Assembly (NCBI GenBank): GCA_009103225.1
Contig: RHPI01000193.1
Location: 430,650-494,649 of the forward strand
Reading direction: 5' to 3'
Source: Chlorokybus atmophyticus
Lineage: Eukaryota > Streptophyta > Chlorokybophyceae > Chlorokybales > Chlorokybaceae
Length of the DNA stretch: 64,000 nucleotides
Positions 22,583 through 37,600 of the stretch are shown here, in pieces (positions within the stretch are counted from its first letter, which is position 1; every line of letters begins with the position of its first letter). The notes beneath the pieces are model-generated. The model searched no databases. It had not been told where the DNA came from and saw nothing but the letters and a program-made list of their open reading frames with translations. The position numbers were made by a program, and so were the translations under genes.

Positions 22583-24312
22583 CTAGAAGTCGATCTCGTC
22601 CTCATTCTTGCCTTGCACTCTCATCACCAGCCGCTGCAACCAGTTGGGTCGTCGGGTGAAGACAACCTTCGATGAGCGGTATTTGCTCCCGTACCCCGCG
22701 CCGTAACCCCAGCCCAAACCCAACCCAATGCCGCACCCGCCGCCTGCATGGCCACATGTGACGATGCAATACTGGGTTGTAGGCATGCAGGCTGGTCATT
22801 GGAACATGCGATCCTGCATGGGATGATGTGCGCATGCGCTTGTGCGTGTGTGGGCGTGTAAGTGTGTTAGTGTGTGTGCGTACATGTGCGGATGTACGCA
22901 CACACGCATGCGCATGTGCGTGCGTGCAACTGATTGTGCATGTGTGTGTGCGCATGTGCCTACACCCGTGCGTTGCTGTTCCTGTGCCTACATGCATGTG
23001 TGTGCACGAGTGGGAGTGCATGTGCATGCCAATGTGTATGCATGGCCGGGAGCACATGCAAACCATGATAACGCCTCAGTGAGAGAAGAGCCAACCTTCT
23101 CCCACAACTGATACAACCAACCTCAACAGATGCGCTGGTGTCAACCAGGCATGCGAATCAACACATGTACAACCGCGATTACCTGCGCCCATGCCAAGGG
23201 TGTTCAAAGGCGCTCCTGCAAATGCATAAGGTGTCACGTAAGGAAAAGGAGCAAACACTAGAGGACAGACCAATCATGCAAAGTTGTGTGCCCTGCCTAT
23301 GCTCCACAAGAAGTTGCTGCTCATATGTAATGCCACTCATGTTGAACATGCTCCTGATGGTGACACAAACGACTGCTATGAACACAACATGAGAAAACGA
23401 GAGTCAGAAAACCGTGCTAGTAACAGTGTTGAAACCAGTTGCAAGGTCTTGCTCTAAGCATGACCATACAATTACACAAATATAGGGACACGTTCTGGTG
23501 AATGGTAACTATGAGCTTACCACCGAAGCCCCAGCCGACTCCAAAGCCGCAGCCAACACCAAACCCTGATCCACCACAGCACCGCACAACACTCAGTCAA
23601 TGAGTGAGTCAGTCATTTGGTTCCTTATCGTGACACAAACAAACGGGAAAACAAGCTGCAGACTGCGTGCACGCAGCAGCTAACAATGCAGCTACTGAAC
23701 GAATGAAAAAGTGCAAACAAGTTCTGCTGGTCACACATGTATCCGATAGTCACACATGCACAAACTAGTACGGGTTGTGTTGCATGTGTACTTGTGGTCC
23801 ATCAAAATCTTTTGCTTCATTGCAACGTCAACAGAAAACGGCAGCGTAACCACCTCTATACGCACAAAAGGTACATACAAAGCGAACTTAACACCAACGC
23901 CATCCACAACGAGACGACAATGCAACCAGCATGCATATGATGTGAAAACGCTGCCGCACCCACGCCGACGCCTGTTCCCAGGAACGTCCCGATCGCCATG
24001 AGCGCCTGCCCGAGGACAACGACAATAACGTCGACGCCAACGAGGATGGCAACACCGGCACCACAACCGCCACCGCAGGCTGAAAGCGCTGTTTTTTGCC
24101 GCCCTTAATTTGAAAGCTCAAGCGTACACTTGCACAGCTTTCGGCGTCGGCGGCGGTGCGGGCGGCCTGGACGTCCTTGCAACCAGGCTAGTCGTCATCA
24201 TCCTCGTGGTCGCCTGCTTCATTAGCGCCGTCGTAGTCGCCGCCAGCCCAAGACCCAGCAGGAAAACCCACCCGCTGCTCCACATCCTCCTTGGCAACTC
24301 CTTTCCCTCCAC
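22583..24312 (-). CDS. TGD5: TGD5-like glycine-rich chloroplast envelope protein
   Basis: Five exons (24130-24312, 23960-24005, 23521-23565, 23183-23215, 22583-22743) join in phase to 155 residues. The Gly-rich core reads [20 protein letters not shown], then [28 protein letters not shown] and SKYRSS, which matches the plant TRIGALACTOSYLDIACYLGLYCEROL 5 pattern. TGD5 works with TGD1-4 in moving ER-derived lipid into the chloroplast. The Arabidopsis protein is about 90 residues; this one has an N-terminal extension with one hydrophobic segment ([17 protein letters not shown]) and a Pro-rich linker, and a charged C-terminal tail (GKNEDEIDF). The exon 1-2 join is the least certain. It starts 99 bp from the UBC9 start on the other strand. 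Confidence 0.72.
22825..23060. repeat. Alternating TG/CG/CA tract in intron
   Basis: The last intron of the TGD5-like gene holds about 235 bp of GTGTGTGCGTACATGTGCGG-type sequence. It is alternating purine-pyrimidine over long runs and therefore a candidate for Z-DNA formation. Confidence 0.6.
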
Positions 24313-24411
24313 CTGGTGCTGCTCCTCCTCCTCCTCCTCCTCCCCCTAGTTGTCTTCCACCTCCAGTTCACCCACCACTCCTCCCTCTCCTCCCCTCCCC
24401 TCCTCCCAGCC
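24313..24411. promoter_or_regulatory. Shared 99-bp head-to-head promoter region
   Basis: Only 99 bp separate the start codons of the TGD5-like gene (minus) and UBC9 (plus). The interval is almost pure pyrimidine on the plus strand (CTCCTCC runs) and lacks a TATA box. A bidirectional promoter is inferred; transcription start sites may lie inside it. Confidence 0.5.
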
Positions 24412-26240
24412 ATGTCCGGCATCGCCCGCGGCCGCCTCATGCAGGAGCGCAAGTCGTGGCGCAAAGACCACCCCTTCGGCTTCGTCGCGCGACTGGCGGA
24501 GGAAGCCGACGGGAGCCAGAACGTGTTCAAGTGGGAGTGCCGCATACCGGGGAAGAAAGGGGTAAGAGAGAGAGTGTGTGTATTGGGTTGTCTTTCTGTC
24601 TGCTTGGAGTGTTTCGAAACACGTGATTGTCATTGAGTTGCACCGAGTTACTCAGGCCACTCGCACAAACCCATGCGCTTCGTGTGTTGTTTGTTCAAAT
24701 GTCCGTATGCATGTCCTTTGTGTGCATGTGCAGTACTAGCTGAGGAGAGTAAAAGAAAGAGGCATAAGTGAATTGCTGACAGAGATGCTCTTGACTTGGC
24801 AAGGAGCGAAGTTCTGTTTGTGCGTTTACTTATGACCAGCCAAGGCGGTAAAAACAGGTGCTTGCATCGTAGGATGCAAGCATTATCGGATAGCAAGTGC
24901 AATGCATTGAGTAGGGACATGCGCTTGTGTCGAAGAACCAAACCTTTAGACACACAAATGCATATTTCGGTTATGTTGCGCTACAAGGACACAATTGGCA
25001 TGCAGGGAGAGACGCGTCAAACACAACGACATCAAAGAGTAGTTGTGGTTGACACTTACTTCTCCATGTCGCTTGTTATGGTGCCTTACTCTTGAGTTGT
25101 CAACAGAGCCTACAGAATAGACACACACACTTATTATGCAAACAAGTTTCCCTAGATGCATTTTACTGTATCACTCTTCAGCCCACTTTTCCTCTCCTGT
25201 GATCGTTACATTTATGCGGCAGTTTATAAGCACCCCTCCACCCTCTTATGTATTGCTCTCTCGTGTGTGTCTTTACTTGCTCTCATCTGTTGTTTCATTC
25301 TTGTTTAGTCTTTCTGTGAGTACTTTTGCAGCGTTTTTCTCTCATCTGGCACAGTGACTTGTTTCAGTCCAACAACAACAAAAGACACCAACACATGTGG
25401 CTGCGCATCGCTTTGTCAGTTGATTGTCCGTGTGTTGTTGTAATGCAGCAACATGTTGGGATGCACCAACATGTTATACAGTAACATATTGTTCTTTGGT
25501 AGACTCCGTGGGAGGGCGGCTCGTACCCGTTGACGCTCACTTTCACCGAAGACTACCCAAGCAAGCCGCCGAAATGCTCGTTTGATCCCAGCTTCTTCCA
25601 TCCTAATGTCTACCCTTCCGGAAAGGTGCGTGGCATTATAAATAATATTTGATCTGGACAAACAGCCGCTGATAGCGTTTGTCGTGATTTGCTGGCTGGC
25701 GATGCAAATGATGGTGCTGCGCATGTGTGCTACGAGTGTTTATTGTGCTGTTTCTGTGCAGGTGTGTTTGAGCATTATTGATGAAGAGAAGGGCTGGAAG
25801 CCTTCCATTAGTATCAAGCAGGTGAGTTGCTTGTGTACTTGATTGTTCGATGTGTGTCTGCAACTGCAGCACCGCCTGCATGGTTGCAGCTGGCTTGTTA
25901 GTCTCAAACGCTCATGTGTGGGGTTAGTCTTTGCTGGCGTTGTGCGCACGGGTGTTGCTTGTGTCAAGTGCTTGTGGCGGACACTACTAACGTCATGTTC
26001 TTTCAGATATTGTTGGGTATCCAAGACCTGCTATCAAACCCGAACCCGATGGACCCCGCACAAGAACTCCCCTACCGGTTATATGTGTAAGCAGACTTAT
26101 TGTACTGATACAACCACACACACATGCTTGACTTGAAGGTATTCTTGTGTTTATTGGTTGATCTCTTCGTCAGACATCAACCAGCCGAATACGAGCGTAA
26201 AGTCCTTGAGCAGTCCAAGCGATACCCTCCGGAGCATTGA
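24412..26240 (+). CDS. UBC9: SUMO-conjugating enzyme UBC9
   Basis: Five exons (24412-24561, 25503-25625, 25762-25821, 26007-26086, 26174-26240) give 159 residues, the normal UBC9 size. The start [20 protein letters not shown] with FGF, the family motif FHPNVYPSG and the active-site Cys in KVCLSI are present, followed by [18 protein letters not shown] and the C-terminal helix. UBC9 (E2) takes SUMO from the E1 and passes it to target lysines in the nucleus and cytosol. The N-terminal basic helix that contacts SUMO is conserved. The loop after strand 2 ([15 protein letters not shown]) is the usual variable spot. Intron 1 is 941 nt with a perfect 10-bp hairpin at 24,859-24,882. A 16-bp palindrome lies downstream at 26,500-26,515. 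Confidence 0.95.
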
Positions 26241-26921
26241 TGACCCCAAGCATGCGCTGGTGGTGAGACCATTGAGAGCCATCACAACCACATCAAACAC
26301 ACCATTTGCAGCTTAGCATGCCGTCTGATCCAAAGTACGAAGGGAATGCATGCAGTTAACAGGTTGTGACGGTTGGCTGTGCACATGGACAATTATTTGT
26401 CTGTAGTCGGCTAGTTGCAAGAGGCACTTATGACATGAGTTGTACATAGAATCATACCTTGCAAAGCAGCGACTTGTGCCAATTATTGCACATGCCTTTA
26501 CTGCCAGCTGGCAGTACTTCGCAACCAGCTGTACAACTAGTCACACCTTCAGCTGCACAGTTGATTGATTTGTGTTGTATATGCATGTGAAAAGAAATTG
26601 CATCATGGCTCTCATCGCAGGACTTTTGGTATACAGCTTCCTCGCAATGCATTACACAGTAACATTTGAGCGTAGCGACATTGCACATTCAGTAAGTACC
26701 GATGCTGCAGCACCAGTTGTTGGCAATAGCAACTATGCGCATGCGAGAAGTACGAAAAGAAATACGCCGATTTGGGGTTTCTGGAGGGACCTCACCTGGA
26801 CACAAACGGTTTGACATTTGCAATCAACAGGGCATCACAGCTTGATAATCACGCGCACCTTTCGCTGTACAAACATATACATACCCACTACACATCTATA
26901 AACATCACTCTCCCCCTCCCC

Positions 26922-27391
26922 NNNNNNNNNNNNNNNNNNNNNNNNNNNNNNNNNNNNNNNNNNNNNNNNNNNNNNNNNNNNNNNNNNNNNNNNNNNNNNN
27001 NNNNNNNNNNNNNNNNNNNNNNNNNNNNNNNNNNNNNNNNNNNNNNNNNNNNNNNNNNNNNNNNNNNNNNNNNNNNNNNNNNNNNNNNNNNNNNNNNNNN
27101 NNNNNNNNNNNNNNNNNNNNNNNNNNNNNNNNNNNNNNNNNNNNNNNNNNNNNNNNNNNNNNNNNNNNNNNNNNNNNNNNNNNNNNNNNNNNNNNNNNNN
27201 NNNNNNNNNNNNNNNNNNNNNNNNNNNNNNNNNNNNNNNNNNNNNNNNNNNNNNNNNNNNNNNNNNNNNNNNNNNNNNNNNNNNNNNNNNNNNNNNNNNN
27301 NNNNNNNNNNNNNNNNNNNNNNNNNNNNNNNNNNNNNNNNNNNNNNNNNNNNNNNNNNNNNNNNNNNNNNNNNNNNNNNNNNNNNNNNNNN
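26922..27391. other. Assembly gap (470 N)
   Basis: Flanked on both sides by C-rich CCCTCTCCC-type sequence, so the gap is probably a pyrimidine repeat. It hides the 3' end of the minus-strand gene to its right. Confidence 0.95.
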
Positions 27392-29648
<2,257 letters not shown>

Positions 29649-29908
29649 GATGGGAGAGAGAGAAGGGAGGGGGTGTTGGTGTGGTTGTTGTTGTGTGCGA
29701 GGAGTGGGAGGAGGTGGGTCATGTCGTCGTCATCGTCGCCGCCCGCTCGTCGTTGCGCATGTCGCTCAACGGTCTGCGCTGAGTAATTGCATGCAAGTTC
29801 CCATAGCAGCCTGTCCGTGCTTGGCAGGCGCGTCACGCGTACGGACGCCGGCAATTTTTGGCAGGTTTCATCAGGAGCAAAACGTTTTGCATGCATGGGT
29901 GAATAAAA

Positions 29909-29982
29909 CGCTCCGAGCAGGGATCGAACCTGCGACCTTACGGTTAACAGCCGTACGCTCTAACCAACTGAGCTACCAGAGC
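29909..29982 (-). tRNA. tRNA-Asn (GTT)
   Basis: The minus strand folds as a complete cloverleaf. Acceptor arms are GCTCTGG and TCGGAGC with two G-U pairs; the D-arm contains AGTTGGTTAGAGC; anticodon stem TACGG/CCGTA encloses loop CTGTTAA with anticodon GTT; the T-arm is GCAGG-TTCGATC-CCTGC; the discriminator is G. It has no intron. A TTTTATT run follows directly and can serve as the Pol III terminator. It lies between the minus-strand membrane protein gene and STK19. Confidence 0.95.
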
Positions 29983-31189
29983 AATTGCTGCTGGATTCAG
30001 CGGAAGTAAAATAAATAAAAAAATAACTTAATAAAGCGCCGGTGTCAGAGGCGTGGTCGGCGGTGTGGGTGTTGTTGTGGGTGGCGCCTTGGGTGGCGGC
30101 CTTGTCCCGAAGTGGTGATGCTGTTCTTTGCTACTTTTCTTTTTGCAAATGTTAGTGAGCTGCGCTTGAGCTTTGCCTCTTGGCGGCGGTGCCACGCACG
30201 CGCGGAAGGCAGTGTTTGACAACGACGACGACGTTGTCCTCCTCGGGGACATCCGTAGTGACAACCTAAGCGACCACACCAGCTGGTGGTCATGGAGCAG
30301 AGTGGCGACAGGTCGGAGTCGCCCTCTCGAGGCTGGCGCAGGACGCCCGGCGTGGCACGCCGAAAGCTCGCACCAGGTCTGTGCTGCACCTGCTTGCTGG
30401 CTTGCTTGCTCGAGCAGCGCTTACAACAAAACCCTAGCCTAGTATAATTGAATAAAAACTCAATTGCACAATGCCAGTTGTTGCATAGCAATTGCCTATG
30501 CCACAACTACCCTACTTGCAGCTGCTGTTCATACAATTAGTCACGCTTTGATTCCATGATGAATTACTTGAGTGGTCTTTCTGTTCTTGTGGCATCGCAA
30601 GCAAAGCTGTATGATTGCAATGTGATTGCACATAAATGTGGTTTCGTGCTGCTTGTATAGTTGGGCTGTGTGAATTGCCAGTGCACAGCTTACTTTGTTG
30701 GCTTCGTGCATAAGTTCTCGTCAACTGAAGGCTGTTTGGTACTACAAAACGCTGAGTACATGCAGCTCAAGGAGATTGCTGTCAAGCACATCGCAAGCTC
30801 ATCAAGACTTCAAAGCGCTGGAATGTATTTCCATCATGCATGCGCAATAAGGTCCAATATACAGCATTGTTTATTACCTGTCGCGCATGTCTTTCAAAAT
30901 GCAAGGTTCTCATCAACATTCCAGATATGGTTCCACAATTGCAATGACAAGGCATCTGCGTGGAATGTTCATAGCAACGAACATGGATGCTAGTACCTCA
31001 CTGTTGGTGAGGTGTTTGCTTCCACGCGCTTGCAACAAATCTGCTCGTGTATAATGGATCAGCGCACAACGCAGATGGGATAAACATTGTGTTATGTGTC
31101 AACACAACAGTACGCATCGTGCCTTACATTGTTGGCGTCATTCCGCAAACCAACCAGTATCTCTTGGTTTGTTGGCTTTGTGTGCAGCA
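29983..31189. other. Spacer with tRNA flank and weak open frames
   Basis: The first 71 bases are part of a segment duplicated at 36,281-36,359. A minus-strand frame 30,028-30,279 is Lys/Pro-rich (APPTTTPTPPTTPLTPALY at the end) and overlaps other open frames; none has a recognisable domain, so no gene is called. The rest up to the STK19 start contains no supported exon. Confidence 0.5.
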
Positions 31190-33848
31190 ATGCCAGTGGC
31201 GAGGCGTTTGCGCGCACGGCACTCGAGCGAGAGCGACGATCCCACGCGCGCGACGAGCGACGAGTGGCTGGGGACGAGCGATGACTACAGCTCATTCAGC
31301 GAACGTGACGACCCTGTGCCATCCGTGCCAGGTGTGCACATATGCATGCGCGCATGCGCAGGCCCGTACGCATACACACAAAACCATATAAGCAGGCCCG
31401 CACACACGCACGCATGCTCTTATGCATTCACGCACATGCTTGCGCTTGCACTCGTATACATGCACACGCACATAGACTCTGCATTTGACTGCATGCACAT
31501 GCACACGAACGAACACTTTCAACCACAGAAGTGCATACAGTGTGTCATTGCACTTGTATTGGGCCTCCTGTTGGACTTTGGATGGTTGAGAAGATAGGCC
31601 GTGCCATGCATGCAGAATAAATAGATGCGATGTTTGTCAGCAAGGGAGGATGCTTAGCTGGTTCCATTGCTTTACATGCTGCTAGAAATGAGTGGAATCT
31701 GATCTCCATAGCTCCAAAGTTTTTCCAGCAACACTTACAACTTTCATCAAAGTGTCTTAGTGCCCAAACACCTTGTGGTATTGCGGCAACACCATGTCAA
31801 CCCCGCGTGACATTGCGCACGCAATGACCCGAGTGTTGTGTGGGTCAACATGCATTCATCATGCGTTGAACAATTTGTTGGGCTTTCTTGCAGAGGAGGA
31901 TGAGGAACTGCCATCAAGTTCAGCTCAGAACCAAGACGAAGAGTTGCCGAGCGACACGCTAGCGGCTTTGCACTTGCTTCGCGCCCAGTTCCCTCGCTTA
32001 CAGAATGTATGCACACACGCACGCTCACATTACCTCTATCAATGCCAGCTTTAGGGGTAGTTGTTGTCGCTGTCGTTTCTCTTGACTTGTGACAAATGTA
32101 ATGTCCTTTGCAGGTGTTTGTCTGCCCGCTTATTCTTCGCACGCAGATTTATAGCATTGTACAGGATAGGACAGCTGTGGACCGCGCACTTGAGGTAAGG
32201 TGTGCATGTGTGTGAGTACCTGTTTGCGTGCGTGGGCAAGTGTGCGCAAGTGTGCGGGCATGTGTGTATAAGCTGTACACGCGTGTGTGTACATGTGTGC
32301 GTGTGCATACAAGTATGCGCATGTCCTATTGACAGCAGGTTTTGCATGTGTTTGTCACAGTCACTTTTCATTGATGCTTTGTTTATCGTCTCCTGAATGC
32401 ATTGTAGTATAGAGTGTAGTTGTGTGCTTGTTGGATCTACTTCACTGAGTTTTCGTCTATATGCAGGATCTGAGGCTGCGAAATATGATACGGCTTTTCA
32501 AGCTGTCGACCAGTAACGACGATTACGCAGCTGTGCTCAATGAAGACTACGTTGAACAGGTCTAGGAATGTTGTATCATCTCCAATTGTGTGAATGTTGC
32601 CATGTGTCACCATAAGTTAACAATATGTGGCCATCTGTAAACAGGTTAGGAGGGCTAAGGAGGCGGCCAAAGCCAAGGATTCAAAAGGGCACATTGAGGT
32701 GTTTGATTGGTTCCTGCAGCGGCTGTTGCCGGAATGCGTGGACGTCAGCATCAATTATGGAGATCTGGTAAGGAGGCAATGCCCTATGTGCGTGCGCGCG
32801 CGCGCGTGTGCGTGTTCATTCAAATTGTCATGAGCATTACCTAGTTTGCGCCTATCTTTTAAGCCTCATTTCAATCTGTTGTCCAAGTGAACTTATTGGT
32901 GCATGCAGATAAGGCTATTGTCGCGTGGCGGAGACGCCGTCAAAGAGGATCACGTGACACTGCTTATCAACCATGGCTTGCTGGTGAGTACCTCCCTCAC
33001 TTGACGCACACCACATTGCGTATCATAATCTCATTCATGACCTTGGTACTCTAGATGCAGCCAAGTGTATATAGATCATTGAGATTAGTTTACAGATACC
33101 ATGTGGTCAGCGTTTACATTGTGCAGGTGCGGCAACTGGCGGATACGGGGTCCTTCTGGTTCGCTATTCCAAGCGTAGGACCTGTGCTGAAAAGCATTCT
33201 TAAGGTTTGTCACCACACAACAGCAACATGACACGTCGCTGACTTCGTCGTGCTTTACTGATGCTTTTTCTTGTCAGTTCACGCTGATTTGACATAAACA
33301 AAGTATTGCTCGACTATTCTTGCTCAGCTATGTGTGCACTTAGAAGTGCTCATGGAACTGATGGAACTGATGAGATGTTTTTGTTCCTATCAGGGCCGGC
33401 AAGAGCTGACTGGTATGCTTGCAAGGCGGCGATATCGAGAGATGCTTCAGGTAAGGCATTGCAATGTACACACACAGCCCCGAGTGTGCCCACGCCCTCT
33501 CTCTATATATATATCATGTTAATGGTTATTTCTTTTACGCCTCCTACTGTGAAGCTGCCTACCATCATTCCTTGGAATTATACAAACTTCCTCTAAATAT
33601 TGCCACTGATACCCCCCATACCATTACCTCTTGCATACTACGCTTCCTGCTAGATTGTTCCCACTTCTGCTACTGAGCTTCTGTCTGCTACTCACTTGCT
33701 GTATCCTATGCAGACGGACATCGAGAAGAAGAAGTTGAGGTACTCTGTCCTGGGCGCCCGCTTCCACATGCGCGACATGATGGGTTCCGGCGTGCTGCTG
33801 GCCACTCCAACAACCGTCGGCCCCCTCATGCGCCTCGCGCGGCCGTGA
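31190..33848 (+). CDS. STK19: STK19-like protein (winged-helix, transcription-coupled repair)
   Basis: Nine exons in consistent phase (31190-31331, 31894-32006, 32114-32194, 32467-32559, 32645-32767, 32909-32983, 33127-33204, 33394-33450, 33714-33848) give 298 residues. The N-terminus is a Ser/Asp/Arg-rich tail; the rest follows STK19: QFPRLQNVFVCPLILRTQIY, FDWFLQRLLP, RLLSRGG, TLLINHGLL, GSFWFAIPSVGPVLKSILKG, ARRRYREMLQ, and a final LGARFHMRDMMGSG. Despite its name STK19 is now regarded as a winged-helix DNA-binding protein acting with CSA and TFIIH in transcription-coupled nucleotide excision repair, not a kinase; no kinase motifs are seen here. Intron 1 carries TG/CA tracts. Confidence 0.88.
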
Positions 33849-34610
33849 CAATTGTTTGAGTGCGTTGTGCGTGCGTGTGTTGTGCGTGTTGTGTCTGCGA
33901 GGAATTGTGTAGCTACAGGTGTGAGTAGGTACAGCAGCATCAACAGGGATAGTGAATGGAAAATTGGATTTCGGCTATACTGTGCTCCAGGTGTGACCAA
34001 CCTACCACTGCTGCATGCGTGATAGATGTTGCAGTTCATTGTACGCTGTTGCAATTGTGTTTGTATGTTTTGTGCGCCCCAGCTCATAACACACAAGAGT
34101 TGCGGTAAAGCAAACTCTAAGAGTGGTTACAGTGCAAGTGCAACCATAAATAACAAGATAACAAGCCGACAACAAGCCAGCAATGTCAGTGGGGGCCAAG
34201 ACAGAGTTCAACGCTAGGACTGCAACTGGACCTCGCGACCCTCAGGCAACAGGGTGGGTGTGGGCGCAAGGGCATGGAGATAACAAGCGTCATCTGAAGC
34301 TCCACACCGCGCACCACAGAACTGTGTTGCACATCCCAGTGGAGTGTAGCAGACACTCTGCAACCACAGACACAAAGCTGATTGCCTTTTTTTTAAAGAA
34401 TGTGTATTCGAACAACATTCACAAACGACATGGTTCATCAGCGCTGTTGGTGCCAGCGTGGACTAACAGTGCCTACCTACCACTACTCTACCTACGCAAC
34501 TGGAACCTAGATATATACAACTCGTGTCACACACACGCACACACAACTTTACCTACGCACAAACCCAATACCACAACACAATTCATGAGCAAAAACACAA
34601 TGCCATTCAT
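33849..34610. other. Convergent spacer, no gene seen
   Basis: The region between the 3' ends of STK19 (plus) and the F-box gene (minus) has AT-rich stretches and no coding exon that I can support. Confidence 0.6.
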
Positions 34611-37600
34611 TCAGTCTCCGGCCTTGGGAGTGCCAAAGGTTGAGCGCAGGGAGGATGAATGTTGGGATGACGAAGAAGGCGCAGCAAGTCTTGACACAAT
34701 TGTTTGTATAGCCTCGCGTGCACACGCCTCGAGGCCGGGATCGGCTCGGCACCAAAAGTCCGCAAGATGGCGGCACATGCGGGCGTCTCTCCTCGCCCAC
34801 ACGCAACTTGAGCACATCGCCAGCGCCCGCAGCCCCAAGCGCAACACGCGCGGATGGTGAGCCCATGGAAAGTGCGTGATTTCCAACACACTGCATACAC
34901 GCACACACGCGTTGGCTTCGTGCTCAATGGCAACATGACGCGCACAGCAACACACACACAAGCACACGCGCGGACACACACGCGCACGCACACGCCTGGA
35001 TGCATGCGGGCGCACACATGCATATTGGGTGAGCATCATGCACACTCATACAAAATCTGCACACAAGATGAGCCATCCTCTCACCCTCGAACAAACTCGT
35101 GTCCTCCCGTTTGCCCGATCGCGCAATCTCCCGCAAGTTCCGCCAACTCAATAATAAGTTGAAACAGCAGCGCCGCCACTCTACTCGCACTCAAATCATT
35201 ATTGTTTCCCCTTCCCGCCATTTGCATGTGCTGTTGCTGCTGTGTATCATACCCACATATCAACCCATGCGCAGCTTGCAGCATCTGCCTCCATGCCTCA
35301 TCTTCATCCACCACCCTCGCCAGCAACTTCTGTCTCAGATGTGGCAAATGCGGCTTCGGGTGCGCCGTCCTACACATCACCCCATCATGTGCCGGACACG
35401 TACGTAGACACAACGCGCCCAGCACGTCGCACACGTTGGCTACCGCGAGTCTATGTTGGTGTAACAACCAACTCGGCCAGTCATCGAAACCGGTAAAGCC
35501 GCCTAAGTGACACTCGTTGCGACAGAGGGAGAGTTTGGGGACTTCGGATGCGATGGAGAGGAGAGAACAGATCAAGTCGGTGTTGGGTAAGGAGGAGGAG
35601 AGGATGTTGTCGGAGGGTAAGAGGGCGGCACGCAGTTGGGACTCTTGGTCGGTTGTTAGCGCCGGCAGCGTGCTGAGACCTGAGTTGAGATACGTTGGAG
35701 GTGAGGATAGCCCACATGAGTACACGTGCACGCCCACATCCACACAAGCACACAGCCGCTTACCACAACAAACGTACAAACACGAACACGCGCGTGCGCG
35801 TGTATGTGCGCAGAAAGGTTGTGTGTGCGTGCACGCACACACAGCGAAAAGGGTTACCACAACTGCAAATCGCCGGAGCAGAATATGCTGCTTTTACAGT
35901 GCACACAATAACTTGTAACGCTGAAAATTAGACCTGTGCATACAGTGAGTATGTGGTACCGTATGTCAAGCAATGATGACGTCACCAGTCCTCCGCTACA
36001 AGTGCATTCATCAACAGCTTTCCAATACCTGCCAGTGCTGCCGCCAGCGTATGCAGCGTCTCTGTCCTCATCCTCATCCGCTCGAACCCCCGCGCCCGGA
36101 AGCGGCACTCCGTCACGTGCGCGCGCGCGGCGTAGTAGTACGCCAGACGGGAGTGGGACAGGGAGGAGGAGCGGTCGCTGCGCATGAGGAGGTAACCGAG
36201 CTCCCTGACGAGAGAGAGAGGAGAGTGGAGGTTGGTACTTGTGGTACAGTGACTGCAGACACAGTGTGTGTGTGTGGGGGACCAGAGCAATTGCTGCTGG
36301 ATTCAGCGGAAGTAAAATAAATAAAAAAATAACTTAATAAAGCGCCGGTGTCAGNGGCGCGCGTGCGTGCGTGGGTGTCCTTGCGTGTAGGCATGCATGT
36401 GGGTGCGCGCGTGCTATCACGCGTGTGTGTGCGTGTTGAGTACTGGGTGCGTATGTGTTGCCACTCGGGTGTGCCTTGCGCGTGCATGCGCATGCGTGCA
36501 CATGTGTGCGTGCACGTACGCAAATGTGCGTGCGCGCGTGCGTGTGGATGTGTGTAAGTGCATGCGTGTGCACCTTGCGCGCATGGTGTTGAGCTCCTTC
36601 AGCGTCATCCCGCTCCCCTCCCCCTCCCCCGTCCCCTCGCTCCTCTCTAATCCCACGAGCCCCTCCGCCGCCAGCTTCACCGCCCCGCACGCCAGCAGCG
36701 CGCACGCCATCTCGCACTTGCGCGCGGGACCGAGCTGGGCCGCGAGGTCCTGGAGCTGACCCAACACGGCGCAAGCACGCGCGGGAACCATACCGGAGAA
36801 GGTGTTTTGGCTAGTGTCGTTGTTGTTGGAGAACTTGTGCCAAAGGGAGACAACTACTTGCGGGGTCCTTGCAATGATGGCCTGATGGACAACACACACA
36901 CACGCACACACTCGCGTGAGGAAAGGGGATGCATATGTAAGGTTGTTGGCGATATAGGTTACAGAAGTTCACCTCATCTAATTGGACGCGCTTTTCTTGT
37001 GTCAGGAAGTCCTCGGCGTCCGGGCCATCGGGAGTCAGCGCGCTCAAGCCGTAGATGTACATCTCGAGTGCGAGCAACAACCGCAACACCTGTCATGACC
37101 ATGTGTGTGTGTTGCATGCATGCAGACATATATGTAATTACAGCTGCGCTTGCACACACGTGCATGCACATGCGATGCGTGAAGCGTGTGTGCAGTTGCA
37201 CTGTGCTTGTGTATGTGTGCGTGCCTGCATGCGTGTGCGTGTGTGTATGCGTGCATGTTCGTGTGTGTGCACACGCGCAGGTGTCTTCGCGTGCGCGTGT
37301 ATGCGCACATCTGCAACGTTACAACACCATCCCCAACCTCACCTGGCTCTCATCCCCCTTCCTCCCCTCCCTCTCCACCATCCCCGTGATCAACCTTATC
37401 GTCCCATGCGACAGGTCCACGCTGCTCCACGGGCTGTTGTGCGGATTCGGATCGTGTGGCACGTCGAGCGCGTGCGCCGACGCGTGCGAGTCATCTAACC
37501 CGCCGCAGAGCTTCTCGACGGCGGTCAAGACGTCGTTCCATAGTTGTGGGAGTAAGTCTGGTCTGATTGAGGGTTGGGTGGGGGTGTTGGGGGTGGGGGT

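Noticed and set aside
22602-23111. Cys/His/Met-rich frames in the TG/CG tract
   Set aside because: Alternating repeats produce Val-Cys-Val or His-Thr-His frames on both strands; the true exons of the TGD5-like gene flank them.
34183-34860. 225-codon plus-strand frame (MSVGAKTEFNARTATG...)
   Set aside because: It overlaps the last exon of the F-box gene on the other strand, has no domain or partner exons, and its second half mirrors coding sequence.
36281-36290. Second tRNA-Asn gene
   Set aside because: Only about the first eight bases of the tRNA are present; the rest is upstream flank.
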